From: Gordonia hankookensis
GTDB taxonomy: Bacteria; Actinomycetota; Actinomycetes; Mycobacteriales; Mycobacteriaceae
Length of the DNA: 64,000 nt
Direction of reading: 5' to 3'
Assembly (NCBI RefSeq): GCF_014673215.1
Contig: NZ_JACWMS010000001.1
Span: 1,178,001-1,242,000 of the forward strand
Below, one piece after another: positions 52,338 through 61,651 of the stretch; within the stretch, counting starts at the first letter, position 1; every line of letters begins with the position of its first letter. The notes beneath the pieces were generated by a model. The model did not search any database and had not been told where the DNA came from. It saw only the letters and a list, made by a program, of their open reading frames with translations. The position numbers and the translations under genes are program-made.

Positions 52338-53713
52338 AACATCTCCTCCTGATCGACGGCTGCCGGGCGCCGTTGCAGATTTCTTCCCGGCTGTCGAATG
52401 CGATCGGCCTGCACAACGGCCGAGATCGAATCCTGATTCCTGCCGAGAGCCTTGATCCCGAGCCATATGTCGCGTTTCGGTTCCGCACCGAAGGCCGAGT
52501 CGCCTCGGCCCACAAAGAACGGAAGGAGCGCAGCAAACGGGGCGACGATTCCGAGAAAGTAGGGAACGAAGACGGACTCGAGGGTGGATATCGCGAGCAG
52601 GACGCAAAAGTACACAATGAGCGTCTCGCGTTCACGTCTCGATGCAAGGCAGACAAGCAGCACCGCTGATCCGACCACGACGAGAATCCCCCACAGCCCG
52701 ACCGACACGCCCATGTCCAGCCAGGCGTTGTGCGGTGAATAGTTCGCCTTGATGATCGACGAGAAACCGAAGTGTTCCCACGCGGTCGGGCCCTGTCCGA
52801 ATAGCGGAAAGTCCACGATCATCGCCTTGGCACGGTTCCACAACACTCCCCGAAGGGCGAACGCCTCGTCGCCGTACACGAGAACCGCTGGCATCAGGGA
52901 GATCGTGAGAGTGCTGAAAAGGCCGAGCGCGAGGATCACATCGCGCATTCGACCGTAGGCCACCCGCAGGGCGAAATGTAGGACAGTCACCACGGCGATA
53001 CCCAGCAACGCCGTACGGCTTCCCGCGAGGTCGGCGAGGAGGGCGCTTGCGAGCACCAGCATCGCCGCCCGGCCCACTCGAGTGCCGGCGAGCGCAAACG
53101 GCAGCATCAGCGCGAGCGTCAGACCCAATACGTTCCCGTTTCCGGAGAACGGCGACGTGATCGCATGGCCGGCGAGTCCGCATTTGTCCACGCGACAGTT
53201 GGCCACCACGACATCCGGTTCACAGACGACAGCAACCGCAATACTCGGCGCAGTCAACAAGACGCCTATCCGGCATCCGACGGCGACGGCGGACAGTCGG
53301 ACGCCGCGGCCCGTGGTCAACACTGCAAGCATCAGAACCACCCACACGCCCCAGCGCAATACTTCGCCGCCTCGTCCATCGTTCACGAGCGGTAGCAAAC
53401 TCATCGGCAGCAACGTCATGAGCAGGACAACGGGGATGCGGACGCGGCAGGCGGGAGCATTGACGTTCGCGGCCAGGATCACGACCGCGACACACATGGC
53501 CGGGGCGAACCAGATGAACGGGAAGAAGTGGGATCCCGGGCCGCCGAGAAACATCGGCCCGAAGAGGAATGTCCATGCCATCGGCCACGCAGTGATCGCG
53601 ACGACGAAAACGATCACCCGAAGTTCTTCGCCGTCGAAGTCGGCGGGCCGTGGAAACGGCACCACGGCGATGAGGACGATGACCACCGCTGCGACGGCAA
53701 AGGTGAGGGCCAT
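52334..53713 (-). CDS. O-antigen polymerase/ligase-like membrane protein (Wzy/WaaL family)
   Basis: 459 residues with about 11-12 membrane helices. The large loop and Wzy_C-like region hold 'ITSPFSGNGNVLGLTLALM', 'LADLAGSRTALLG' and 'PLFGQGPTAWEHFGF', then 'SPHNAWLDMGVSVGLWGI', all typical of the family. It polymerises or ligates repeat units outside the membrane. Overlaps its upstream neighbour by one base (TGATG). Confidence 0.87.
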   Translation of the reverse strand: MALTFAVAAVVIVLIAVVPFPRPADFDGEELRVIVFVVAITAWPMAWTFLFGPMFLGGPGSHFFPFIWFAPAMCVAVVILAANVNAPACRVRIPVVLLMTLLPMSLLPLVNDGRGGEVLRWGVWVVLMLAVLTTGRGVRLSAVAVGCRIGVLLTAPSIAVAVVCEPDVVVANCRVDKCGLAGHAITSPFSGNGNVLGLTLALMLPFALAGTRVGRAAMLVLASALLADLAGSRTALLGIAVVTVLHFALRVAYGRMRDVILALGLFSTLTISLMPAVLVYGDEAFALRGVLWNRAKAMIVDFPLFGQGPTAWEHFGFSSIIKANYSPHNAWLDMGVSVGLWGILVVVGSAVLLVCLASRRERETLIVYFCVLLAISTLESVFVPYFLGIVAPFAALLPFFVGRGDSAFGAEPKRDIWLGIKALGRNQDSISAVVQADRIRQPGRNLQRRPAAVDQEEML

Positions 53714-55179
53714 CAGTCCGCCGCCCAGATCCGGGTCAGGGTGGCGCCGACATCACCGGCGTTGTTCTCGAACAGTTCCCACACCGCGTACCGACCCGAA
53801 TACGACCCGATCCGTGAATCGGACACCGACTCCATCCGCCCATCGGGTAAAGCGATGTGCACCGTGTCACGGCGACGTGTGACATCAATGCTGAGAATTC
53901 CGACAAGAACGGGGTCGAACGAGCCAGAGGCCAGCGTACGTTGCCCAAAAGACCGTTCCCACACCGACATCTCCCATGTACGAGCATTGACGACAAGGTG
54001 CACCCCGGCATTCGGGAAGTCACTGTCGAACCTCGCAGGGGCAGAAGGTAGCCCGCGTGCGGGAAGCACCAGTGCAACAGAACCACTGCCCGATCGCCCG
54101 AAATCGACGGATGCACCGATCCTGCCGACCGGACTGGCGAACTCACGTTGGAGATAGACGGCGGCGTCCGGTGCGCGGGCAGCGCCGTGCCCGAGTCCCG
54201 AGTCGCCGATGGCCACGCCCGAGAGGTTCCTGTTCCGGTCGATGACCGTGAGTCCTGCGAGGCCCTGGTGCACCGGGGTGAAATCCCACGTTTGCACCCG
54301 AAGCGCATCATCGGTCCTCCACTGCGTCGCGGACGCCGCGGCAACACCGAGGCCGAACAGAAGTGCGACAGCCACACAGCAACCGATGGTGCGTACTCCA
54401 AGGAACCGTCGTCGGCGGCGGGTCGGCTTCGCTGCGGCATCGGCTGGTTGTTGTACCGGTCGCTCATGCTCGGTCATGAACGAGTCGTCCTTTCCCGTGA
54501 CAGGTGTGTGCACATGCTCGCGGGTCATCCACGCAGCGTCGTCGATCGCCTTCAACCGCCTCGCAGGCGTTCCTGCGTACAGTCCGGGACTCGCGTCGTC
54601 GTCGAGTTCGGTCCATGTCGCCCCGGCGGCCACCACCGTCCGATCCGGGATTCGCGCACCTTTCAACACCAGCACCGCAGTCCCGGTGAACACGTACTCC
54701 CCTATGTCTATCGTCCCGATGCTCGTCGCATTGTCGTACAGATCGAGCTCATGTGACTGAATGATCGAGCGGATTCCACCGATCATCGACATGCGACCTA
54801 TGCGCACAGAACCCGAGCAATCCAGATAGTGGCGATTGACGACGCCCGCACCGTCGGCCAGGAACAACCGGCCTGCCTCGCGGTGGTACTTCTGATAGGC
54901 CGGTGCTGCCGTGATCTGATTCCAATTGCCGATGAATGCCTCATCTCCGAGCGACACCGCACCGAGATTCCGGAAAACGTTCATCGAGCCGATGCTGGCG
55001 CCACTCCCGAGTGTGAACCGACCACATCTGAGAACAAGATTCGGTCCCACCCGGACGTCGGCTGCCACGGTGTTGCCGAGTGCGCGCAGCAGACGGTTCT
55101 TTGCGCGGATCGGTGGAAGGAGCCAGACAACCGAGGACAGTATCCCTTGTACCCGCCCGATCAGCTCGCCGATGATCAT
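53713..55179 (-). CDS. Hexapeptide acyltransferase fused by a membrane helix to an extracytoplasmic domain
   Basis: 488 residues. Residues 40-210 form a left-handed beta-helix acyltransferase ('IGSMNVFRNLGAVSLGDEAFIG', 'GEYVFTGTAVLVLKGARIPD', 'GLYAGTPARRLK'). Residues 254-258 are RRRRR, 260-283 a membrane helix, and 284-488 a beta-rich domain resembling concanavalin/laminin-G-like folds ('GIGDSGLGHGAARAPDAAVYL'-type strands, ending 'GDVGATLTRIWAAD'). Positive charges put the acyltransferase inside and the new domain outside. An internal ATG at 54477 (Met235) preceded by AAAGGA could restart translation. ATG 55179 overlaps the upstream stop (ATGA). Confidence 0.85.
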   Translation of the reverse strand: MIIGELIGRVQGILSSVVWLLPPIRAKNRLLRALGNTVAADVRVGPNLVLRCGRFTLGSGASIGSMNVFRNLGAVSLGDEAFIGNWNQITAAPAYQKYHREAGRLFLADGAGVVNRHYLDCSGSVRIGRMSMIGGIRSIIQSHELDLYDNATSIGTIDIGEYVFTGTAVLVLKGARIPDRTVVAAGATWTELDDDASPGLYAGTPARRLKAIDDAAWMTREHVHTPVTGKDDSFMTEHERPVQQPADAAAKPTRRRRRFLGVRTIGCCVAVALLFGLGVAAASATQWRTDDALRVQTWDFTPVHQGLAGLTVIDRNRNLSGVAIGDSGLGHGAARAPDAAVYLQREFASPVGRIGASVDFGRSGSGSVALVLPARGLPSAPARFDSDFPNAGVHLVVNARTWEMSVWERSFGQRTLASGSFDPVLVGILSIDVTRRRDTVHIALPDGRMESVSDSRIGSYSGRYAVWELFENNAGDVGATLTRIWAAD

Positions 55180-55784
55180 CGCGACCTCCCGATCATCGAC
55201 CGCTGCGAGTACGACCGCCACAGCGCAGCGCCGAGGGCCACCGTGAGCCCGGCCACCGCATAGCGGACCAGGTAGAGCAACGGGCTGTTGTTGAACGGCG
55301 CACTCGGCACCGGCGCCGTCGCCACAACCGTTGCGCGCACGGGCAACAGGTTCTCCCGCTCCGGGATCACCTTGGTCAATTCGCGTGCAACAGCGTTCGC
55401 CTGGTCGGCGGCGACGACCGGGGAGCTCGCGCGGACCGTGAGGTCGAGCAGGCCCGTGCCACGTGGTGAACCCACGTAGAGGCGGTCACTCAGGTCTCCC
55501 GCCGATACCCTGAGGTTGTTCATCGTGACGACGCGTTGCACAAAGGAGTCCGTCACTGCGAGCGCGGCGTATTCGTCCACCCGCGAGTCGAGGAACTGTA
55601 CGCGCCCAAGCGCGCCTTGGTCGAGCGGGCCACTGTCGGCGGACGTCATGACAGTGGCAGTCGATTCGAATGTCGAAGCTGTGAGCGACGAGGCGACACC
55701 GCCGAACACTGTGCCGATCGCCGCGCCGAAAAGGAGCAACCAGAGGTTCGCCCGCAGGAAGCCCGGAATCACCGACATCCTCAT
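55176..55784 (-). CDS. Short Wzz-like chain-length protein
   Basis: 202 residues. Membrane helices at about 12-35 and 168-188 enclose an extracytoplasmic domain ('TFESTATVMTSADSG', 'VRASSPVVAADQANAVARELTKV'). It resembles the N-terminal part of bacterial tyrosine-kinase/Wzz proteins but has no kinase. Second member of this type in the cluster, and overlaps both neighbours by 4 bases. Confidence 0.82.
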   Translation of the reverse strand: MRMSVIPGFLRANLWLLLFGAAIGTVFGGVASSLTASTFESTATVMTSADSGPLDQGALGRVQFLDSRVDEYAALAVTDSFVQRVVTMNNLRVSAGDLSDRLYVGSPRGTGLLDLTVRASSPVVAADQANAVARELTKVIPERENLLPVRATVVATAPVPSAPFNNSPLLYLVRYAVAGLTVALGAALWRSYSQRSMIGRSR

Positions 55785-56914
55785 CGTCGAACCTCCGACG
55801 CTGACGTGACCTCGTGGTAGATACGTTCCAGATTGTCCACGACCGATGGAAGGGCGAACTCGGTGCGCGCTGCCACCAGGCCGCGCCCACCGGCCGACCG
55901 CGCCTCATCCGGATTGTCGAGGTAGTACCGAATCGCCTGTGCCAGAGACTCTTCTGAATCATCAACTGTGACGCCGCATCCGTGGCGCTCCACCGCCTCC
56001 GCCAGTCCGCACGATCGCCCGACGACAACCGGCCTGCCCACCGCCATCGCCTCCAGCACCGACATCGGATAGGGCTCCTCGACGGATGGCAGAACGTACA
56101 GCGACGCTGCCGCCAGCCGGGCGGGCACATGGTCGGGAGCTATCGGCCCCTCGTATCGAATGGCGTCAGAACCCGCTGCCGCGACCTCGTTCTGGACTTC
56201 ACGTTCGGCGCCACCAGGTGGGCCCACGACCGCGAATCTGGCTGACACGCCGTCCTCGAGGAGCCGGCGGGCAACTCGCACAAATGCCGCTGCCCGCTTT
56301 CGCGGGTGAAGTCTGGCGAGAAAGATCACCTCCGGCACCGGGCCAACCGGCCACGCCCGATCCCCGGCAGGCGGAACACCGTTGCCGAGCAGCGCGACCG
56401 GCAGCGCGTGTCCACCGAACTCCTCCAGCCGTCGAAGCTCGGTTCGGGTCAGATAGAGTACGCGGCTTGCGCCGCGGAGAGCGGGACGCGTCCACAGCCG
56501 GTCGAGAGGAACCGCCAGGAGTCGGGACGAGGCATCGACCATCCCGTGGGGCTGCACGACGTAGGGCACTTTATGATGGCGCGCCATCAGTGCGACCGGG
56601 AGTGTCACGAAGTCACGGGCCAGATGAACGTGGACGACGTCGTACTCCGTTATCTCGGCCCGGATCTTTCGCAACAGCCCGTGCGCGGCCAGCCCCGCGA
56701 AGCCCACACCGGGGACCACTGTCCTCGCGGGAAACCATTGACATGCAACACCATCAACCAAGCCAGGCACCACGTCGTAGCCCGAGGTCGCGCCGGCCAG
56801 GGTGACCACGTGACCTCGATGAGACAGTTCAGCAGTCAGATTGAGCGCAACCCTCGCCGGGCCGCCGTAGGCGCCCGCTGCGTCGAAGAGTGACGCCACA
56901 TGAAGCACCTTCAT
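55781..56914 (-). CDS. Family 4 glycosyltransferase
   Basis: 377 residues. GT-B fold: N-terminal 'MKVLHVASLFDAAGAYGGPARVALNL', then 'VVQPHGMVD', and donor-site features 'VIFLARLHPRKRAAAFVR' and 'PSVEEPYPMSVLEAMAVGRPVVV' with the EX7E glutamates. It adds one sugar of the repeat unit on the cytoplasmic side. The ATG overlaps the next glycosyltransferase's stop (ATGA). Confidence 0.9.
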   Translation of the reverse strand: MKVLHVASLFDAAGAYGGPARVALNLTAELSHRGHVVTLAGATSGYDVVPGLVDGVACQWFPARTVVPGVGFAGLAAHGLLRKIRAEITEYDVVHVHLARDFVTLPVALMARHHKVPYVVQPHGMVDASSRLLAVPLDRLWTRPALRGASRVLYLTRTELRRLEEFGGHALPVALLGNGVPPAGDRAWPVGPVPEVIFLARLHPRKRAAAFVRVARRLLEDGVSARFAVVGPPGGAEREVQNEVAAAGSDAIRYEGPIAPDHVPARLAAASLYVLPSVEEPYPMSVLEAMAVGRPVVVGRSCGLAEAVERHGCGVTVDDSEESLAQAIRYYLDNPDEARSAGGRGLVAARTEFALPSVVDNLERIYHEVTSASEVRR

Positions 56915-58158
56915 CGGCGGCCCGCCGATCGCACCGGTACGTCTGACAGACGCGCACACCAACTCTCGTACCTGTCGAGTGCGGCCTCTCGATCGAACAT
57001 CTTCGATGCATAGATCTGTCCCGCTTCCGCGAGTTCGGCACGTCGGGCGGGGTTGCCGGCCAACGCGAACACCGCACGCAACAACGCCTCCGGGTCACCG
57101 GGACCGATGAGCTCGCCTGCGGCTGATTCTCTGAGCACCGCGGCGGTCACACTGTCGGCCTCCGTCGCCGCAAGCACAGGCCTTCCGGCGCTGAAGTACG
57201 AAGTCAGCTTGCTCGGGAGTGCCATCTGAGTGAGCCCAGGGTGCTCGTTCACCAGGAGCACGTCAGCGGCATCGAGCACGGACATGTACTCATCGTCGGG
57301 CACCGGAAGGATGAACTGCAGTCGATCGAGCCGGCGACCCAGCCTTTCGAGTTCGTCCCGCTGGTTTCCGTCACCCATCAGCACGAAACGAATCGCGAGG
57401 GATTTCTCGTCGGCGATCCGCGCGGCCTCGACGACGTTCTCCAACCCCTGCTTCATACCCATGTTGCCCGTGTGGAGGACGACGATCTCGTTCTCGCCCC
57501 ACCCGAAACCCTCACGAACATCCGTACGCCCACGACCGACCCCGTGTCGCTCCACATGTGTCCAGTTGGGAATCACGGTGAGGCGGTCCCTCCGCACACC
57601 GATCGTTGCGAGGGTGTCCACAAATCTGGCGTGGATGACGACGGCACCGGCGGCCAGATTGATCGAGCGGGTTTCCATGCGAGCCAGCAGCCACGAGACC
57701 GCGACGGGCGCACCACCGATCTCGTGGACGCCTGCGCTGTAGATGTCCTGAACGACCACGCCGACCGGCACACGGGCCAATCGCGCCCGCAGGACGACGA
57801 GCACCGCCGTGATCAATGACGGGCTGACGGTCACGACCAGGTCAGGATTCTGCTGCCAGCGTCGTAGCAACACGGCTCGCGCAAAACTCAACTCCATGCG
57901 TATCCGCCCCAGCACGCGAGGGCGCCTCGGGACATAGTGACGAAGCCGACGGATACGTGCGCCTGAATCGAGTTCCATGTATTCACGCTTGCCGGCGTAC
58001 CGCCGGTCGACCGTCCACGACGGGTAGTGCGGCAGTCCTGTCAACATTTCGACGCTGTGTCCGCGCGCGACCAGCCCACGGGCTAGGTCCGCGGTGTACG
58101 GCGCAATCCCGGTTGTTTCGGGCGCATAGTTGATCCCGATGATCGTGATACGCATCAT
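56911..58158 (-). CDS. Family 4 glycosyltransferase (WcaI/WbuB-like)
   Basis: 415 residues. Begins 'MMRITIIGINYAPETTGIAPYTADLARGL', the WcaI/WbuB signature, with 'GLPHYPSW', 'VVVQDIYSAGVHEIGG' and donor-site 'HTGNMGMKQGLENVVEAARI' and 'PSKLTSYFSAGRPVLA'. Often transfers fucose or an N-acetylated deoxysugar in related clusters; the specificity here is not decidable. First gene of the long minus-strand operon. Start ATG 58158 or 58155; a GGAGG lies about 24 bases upstream. Confidence 0.9.
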   Translation of the reverse strand: MMRITIIGINYAPETTGIAPYTADLARGLVARGHSVEMLTGLPHYPSWTVDRRYAGKREYMELDSGARIRRLRHYVPRRPRVLGRIRMELSFARAVLLRRWQQNPDLVVTVSPSLITAVLVVLRARLARVPVGVVVQDIYSAGVHEIGGAPVAVSWLLARMETRSINLAAGAVVIHARFVDTLATIGVRRDRLTVIPNWTHVERHGVGRGRTDVREGFGWGENEIVVLHTGNMGMKQGLENVVEAARIADEKSLAIRFVLMGDGNQRDELERLGRRLDRLQFILPVPDDEYMSVLDAADVLLVNEHPGLTQMALPSKLTSYFSAGRPVLAATEADSVTAAVLRESAAGELIGPGDPEALLRAVFALAGNPARRAELAEAGQIYASKMFDREAALDRYESWCARLSDVPVRSAGRR

Positions 58159-58500
58159 TGTGCGGCCATTCAGGACGACTACCTCCGAAACACATCGTAT
58201 ACAGCCACGTCAATCGACCTTTTACGATCGAGAACCGGGCTCTGGTCGACAGCACGGAACCGATTTCGCTCCGCCCATCGGTCAGTTGGGGTCGGCACCC
58301 GTAATGCCGCTCCAGTATGGGTCGGATCGGCGTGGTACGTGTGGGGGATTCATCGTCATTCCGCAGCAAGAGGTTACGAAGGACCGATCAGCGGCATGGT
58401 CCGGCAGGTGTGTCGGCAGAGCAGTCCTGTCTACACATATCGCCGGGTGTGCTCAAGATAAGGTGTGGCAACAAGTCGAACCGGCGCGATGGAGCGGCAG
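58159..58500. other. Divergent intergenic region of the polysaccharide cluster
   Basis: 342 bases with no supported gene. TATACG (minus strand, near 58200) and TACACAT (plus strand, near 58432) are candidate -10 elements for the flanking divergent glycosyltransferase genes. No repeat or structured RNA was recognised. Confidence 0.5.
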
Positions 58501-59349
58501 ATGACGCAGGATCTCGATCATGTTCTCCTGACCAGATTCAACTTGCCCTCGGTCGGTGCCGAAGGTGTCATCCGTGCACAGGACGGGTGGCTTCGTGACC
58601 GAGTCGCGCTCTTCGAGCGCTACTGCCTGCCTTCAGTTCGGTCTCAGACCAACACCGACTTCCAGTGGATCATCTATTTCGATCCGGACTCACCGCAGTG
58701 GCTCCGGGAGCGCATCGACACGCACGGGACGACATATACGGCGATCTTCCGGGAGTCCGTCAGCAATGCGCAGCTCCTCGCCGACATCCGGTCGGTGGTC
58801 GGTGACAACCGATCCTGTCTCATCACCACAAATCTCGACAATGACGACGGGCTTGCGAACGACTTCATCGACCAGATCCAGTCCGCGGTCACCAGGTCGT
58901 CCCGGACGGCCATCTACCTTGCCAACGGATTGATCACTCAATCTCGGCTCCTGTACCTGCGCAATGATCGTTCGAATGCTTTTTGCTCGGTCCGCGAACT
59001 CTGGGACGGTGCGCGCACATGTTGGAGCGATTGGCACAACTTGCTGGGCACCAGCATGCCGGTCGTCGTGGTTGATGCCGAACCCGCGTGGCTCCAGGTC
59101 GTTCACGCCAGAAATGTGAGTAATCGGGTCCGAGGCAAGCTCGTGTCACCGAGCCCGTACAGATCACGGTTCGTGGGATTGCTCGACGGCGTGGCTGCGC
59201 CAACCCCACGAGAACAGATGGCAGACCTCCTACTCGAGCGTCCCAGCCGATTTGTTCGTGAATCAGGGCGTGCCGCCGCCAAAGGCATCATCATGCGTCT
59301 GTTCGGAAAAGACGGCCTGGGGAGACTGAGGAATCGCCTGGCAGCCTGA
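58501..59349 (+). CDS. Rhamnosyltransferase-like glycosyltransferase (PF11316 type)
   Basis: 282 residues. 'HVLLTRFNL', 'FERYCLPSVRSQTNTDFQWIIYFDP' and the acidic motif 'NLDNDDGL' (D113, D115, D116) fit the putative rhamnosyl transferase family, as does the hydrophobic-basic tail. ATG 58501 has GGAG six bases upstream. It is the only plus-strand gene in this cluster. Confidence 0.83.
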   Translation: MTQDLDHVLLTRFNLPSVGAEGVIRAQDGWLRDRVALFERYCLPSVRSQTNTDFQWIIYFDPDSPQWLRERIDTHGTTYTAIFRESVSNAQLLADIRSVVGDNRSCLITTNLDNDDGLANDFIDQIQSAVTRSSRTAIYLANGLITQSRLLYLRNDRSNAFCSVRELWDGARTCWSDWHNLLGTSMPVVVVDAEPAWLQVVHARNVSNRVRGKLVSPSPYRSRFVGLLDGVAAPTPREQMADLLLERPSRFVRESGRAAAKGIIMRLFGKDGLGRLRNRLAA

Positions 59350-59381
59350 GCTGTCCTGTCTGCACAGCGATGCGCCCGCGC

Positions 59382-60518
59382 TCACCGGGCAGCCGTTGGT
59401 CGGGGTAGCTCGAAGAGTTCGGCGAATGCCTCGCCCCGCTTCTCCCACGTGTTCTGAGAAGCGAGTGCACGACATCGTTCGGCGACCTCCGGGTCCTGCG
59501 TTCGGGCGTACAGATCGCGCGCGGCACGCCGGTACTCCTCCACGCCTGAGGCGGTGACAACCACGTCCGAGTCGAGCCACCGCATGGACGACAGAGCGCT
59601 CGAGAGGACGGGCTTTCCACACGCCAGGTACTCGAACGTCTTCAGTGGAAAGCTCGACTGATTGAACTCTGTGTCGGCGTACGGGATCAGCCCGATATCG
59701 GCCTGTCTGATGATGTCGTTCAGCGCCTCGTCCCGGCGCGGCTCGAACCTGATGAACCCGTCCTTGCGAGACAGAGCGAGCCATTCGCCCATCTTCGAAA
59801 AGGTCTCCTGCACAGGGCCGACGAAGAGAACATCGAATCCGTCGTCGACGAGGCAGTCCATCAGACCGAAGTCGATTCGGTCGGAAAGCAAACCGATGAA
59901 CACCGCGACCGGACGATCCGACCGGGCCCCGGACACGGGTGCTGCGGGGGCCGGGAGGAGGCATCCCGCCGGGACAACCGTAGAACGTACGCCTCGTTTC
60001 AGTACCTGCTGCTGAAGATGAGGCGACACGACGACAACCCGGTCCGCGTGCCGCATCATCCTCTTGAACTCATTACGTATCCGGCGCACAGACATTCCCA
60101 GCAGCGCGCTGGCCGCGAGGTAGTCATCCAGGATCAGGAAGACAGAGCGCCCCTTGGGCAGAAGCGCCCACGCACTCGGATGAATCCCGATGACCAGGTA
60201 TCTCAAGCCGCCGCGTGGTGCTCTCCCCCTGAGCACGAACGCCCAGATCTGCACAGCGATCAGCGGTCCGTTGATCACCGACGACGGCCACCAGCCGCCG
60301 AATGGGGCACGAACCGGGGAGAACACCGTGAGCCGCCCGTTCTCGCGCGTGCCAACTGTCGGCCGCCAATGTGGCCGCCCGATAGTCCGTGCAGGCTCGA
60401 CGAACACGATGTCGGCGCGGTCGGCCAACACTCTGGCGATTCGTTGATCGTAGAGCTGGTGATCGTCGAATGTGGTCCCGCCCAGGACAACGATCACCTC
60501 ACGCCCGCGCTGTGTCAT
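59382..60518 (-). CDS. Glycosyltransferase (GT-B fold, family 1/4-like)
   Basis: 378 residues. 'REVIVVLGGTTFDDHQLYDQRIARVLA', 'FLILDDYLAAS', 'RHADRVVVVSPHLQQQVLKRG', and donor-site 'VAVFIGLLSDRIDFGLM' with 'QSSFPLKTFEYLACGKPVLSS'. It resembles teichuronic-acid/TuaH-type transferases. The ATG overlaps the stop of the upstream gene (ATGA). Confidence 0.85.
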   Translation of the reverse strand: MTQRGREVIVVLGGTTFDDHQLYDQRIARVLADRADIVFVEPARTIGRPHWRPTVGTRENGRLTVFSPVRAPFGGWWPSSVINGPLIAVQIWAFVLRGRAPRGGLRYLVIGIHPSAWALLPKGRSVFLILDDYLAASALLGMSVRRIRNEFKRMMRHADRVVVVSPHLQQQVLKRGVRSTVVPAGCLLPAPAAPVSGARSDRPVAVFIGLLSDRIDFGLMDCLVDDGFDVLFVGPVQETFSKMGEWLALSRKDGFIRFEPRRDEALNDIIRQADIGLIPYADTEFNQSSFPLKTFEYLACGKPVLSSALSSMRWLDSDVVVTASGVEEYRRAARDLYARTQDPEVAERCRALASQNTWEKRGEAFAELFELPRPTAAR

Positions 60519-61651
60519 TTCAGCATCTCCTCGAGCAATGAGGAGTGGCGCTTGCGCCAAGACAGGCTTTCGACTCTCGCGATCCGTTCGTCCTCCGCGA
60601 TCGGCCCCGTCGCGAGCGCAGCCAACGCCGCGGCACCGAAATCATCACCGTCATCCACGAATCGAACCGCTTGCCGCAACACCTGATCCCCCTCGATACC
60701 GGCCAGCCGGCTGCTCACGACAGGTCGACCCGAGCACGCGTACTCGTAGGCTTTCAGCGGCGACATCGACTCCGTGAGCCTGGAACGCCGGTGCGCGAGA
60801 AAACACACATCGGAGCTCATGAGCAGTTCGACAACCCCGGTTCGCGAGAGATTTCCCACCAGCTCGACACCAGGCATCGTCTTCAAGTCCGCGCCGACCT
60901 CAGAGTCGGCCACCGGCCCGGCAAGCCGGACGACGAAACCGCTGGCAACGAGTTCGCGGACTGCATCGACGTCGAGCCTCTTGTCGATCGTTCCGGCGTA
61001 CGCAGCCACGGGCGCGCCTCGTTCGTCGCGGCGCACCCCGCGAGGAGCCCTCAGCCACAAGGCCGGATCGATGCCGTTCGGCACCACCACCCCGTTCGGG
61101 ACTCCGCCGATGCGATCCAGGAGGACTCGGGAGACCGCAACCACTCTCGTTCGCTCCGCTGCCAGCTGGTAGGCGCGGTCGAGGCGCCGGGCCACCGCCG
61201 CGCTGGTCTCCGGGAACTCCCGCTCATCGTCTTGGGCATAAAAGTAGACCCGCCGATAGCTTTCGTGGTTTCCGTACGCTGCGTGCCAGACATTGAACGT
61301 GACGAGGACCGGCGAAGTGATGTGCCGTCGCTTCATCGCAACATCGACCTGTCGGTCGTAGATCCGGTAACGGCGCGTCACCGCCTTCTCGCTGTCGGGC
61401 AGTTCGGTCCGGACCGTCAAAGGGCGCACCCCCGACAGGAACGAAGTCGACGGCGCGGGGCGCTCACCCGCGGCCCGCCGCTTGAGCTGAGAGAGAATGC
61501 CTCTCGGATGATCGGCGACAAGAAGTTCGCGGACCGAGCCTTTGTCGAGAGCGGAAAGAATGAACTGATCCTCCGTCGTGTAGAAATCTCGCCGTTCGGC
61601 ATCCACCCACGTGTCCGACACCATTGCGACCACGATTGCGTCTGGGGTCAC
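60515..61651 (-). CDS. Glycosyltransferase (GT-B fold, family 1/4-like)
   Basis: 378 residues from GTG 61651, which overlaps the polymerase stop as GTGA. 'IVVAMVSDTWVDAERRDFYTTEDQF' at the N-terminus, 'RVVAVSRVLLDRIGGVPNGVVVPNGID' in the middle, 'AYAGTIDKRLDVDAVREL' and 'MSPLKAYEYACSGRPVVSSRLAGIEG' in the donor-binding half. Partner of the preceding transferase in the second operon. Acceptor unknown. Confidence 0.85.
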   Translation of the reverse strand: MTPDAIVVAMVSDTWVDAERRDFYTTEDQFILSALDKGSVRELLVADHPRGILSQLKRRAAGERPAPSTSFLSGVRPLTVRTELPDSEKAVTRRYRIYDRQVDVAMKRRHITSPVLVTFNVWHAAYGNHESYRRVYFYAQDDEREFPETSAAVARRLDRAYQLAAERTRVVAVSRVLLDRIGGVPNGVVVPNGIDPALWLRAPRGVRRDERGAPVAAYAGTIDKRLDVDAVRELVASGFVVRLAGPVADSEVGADLKTMPGVELVGNLSRTGVVELLMSSDVCFLAHRRSRLTESMSPLKAYEYACSGRPVVSSRLAGIEGDQVLRQAVRFVDDGDDFGAAALAALATGPIAEDERIARVESLSWRKRHSSLLEEMLK

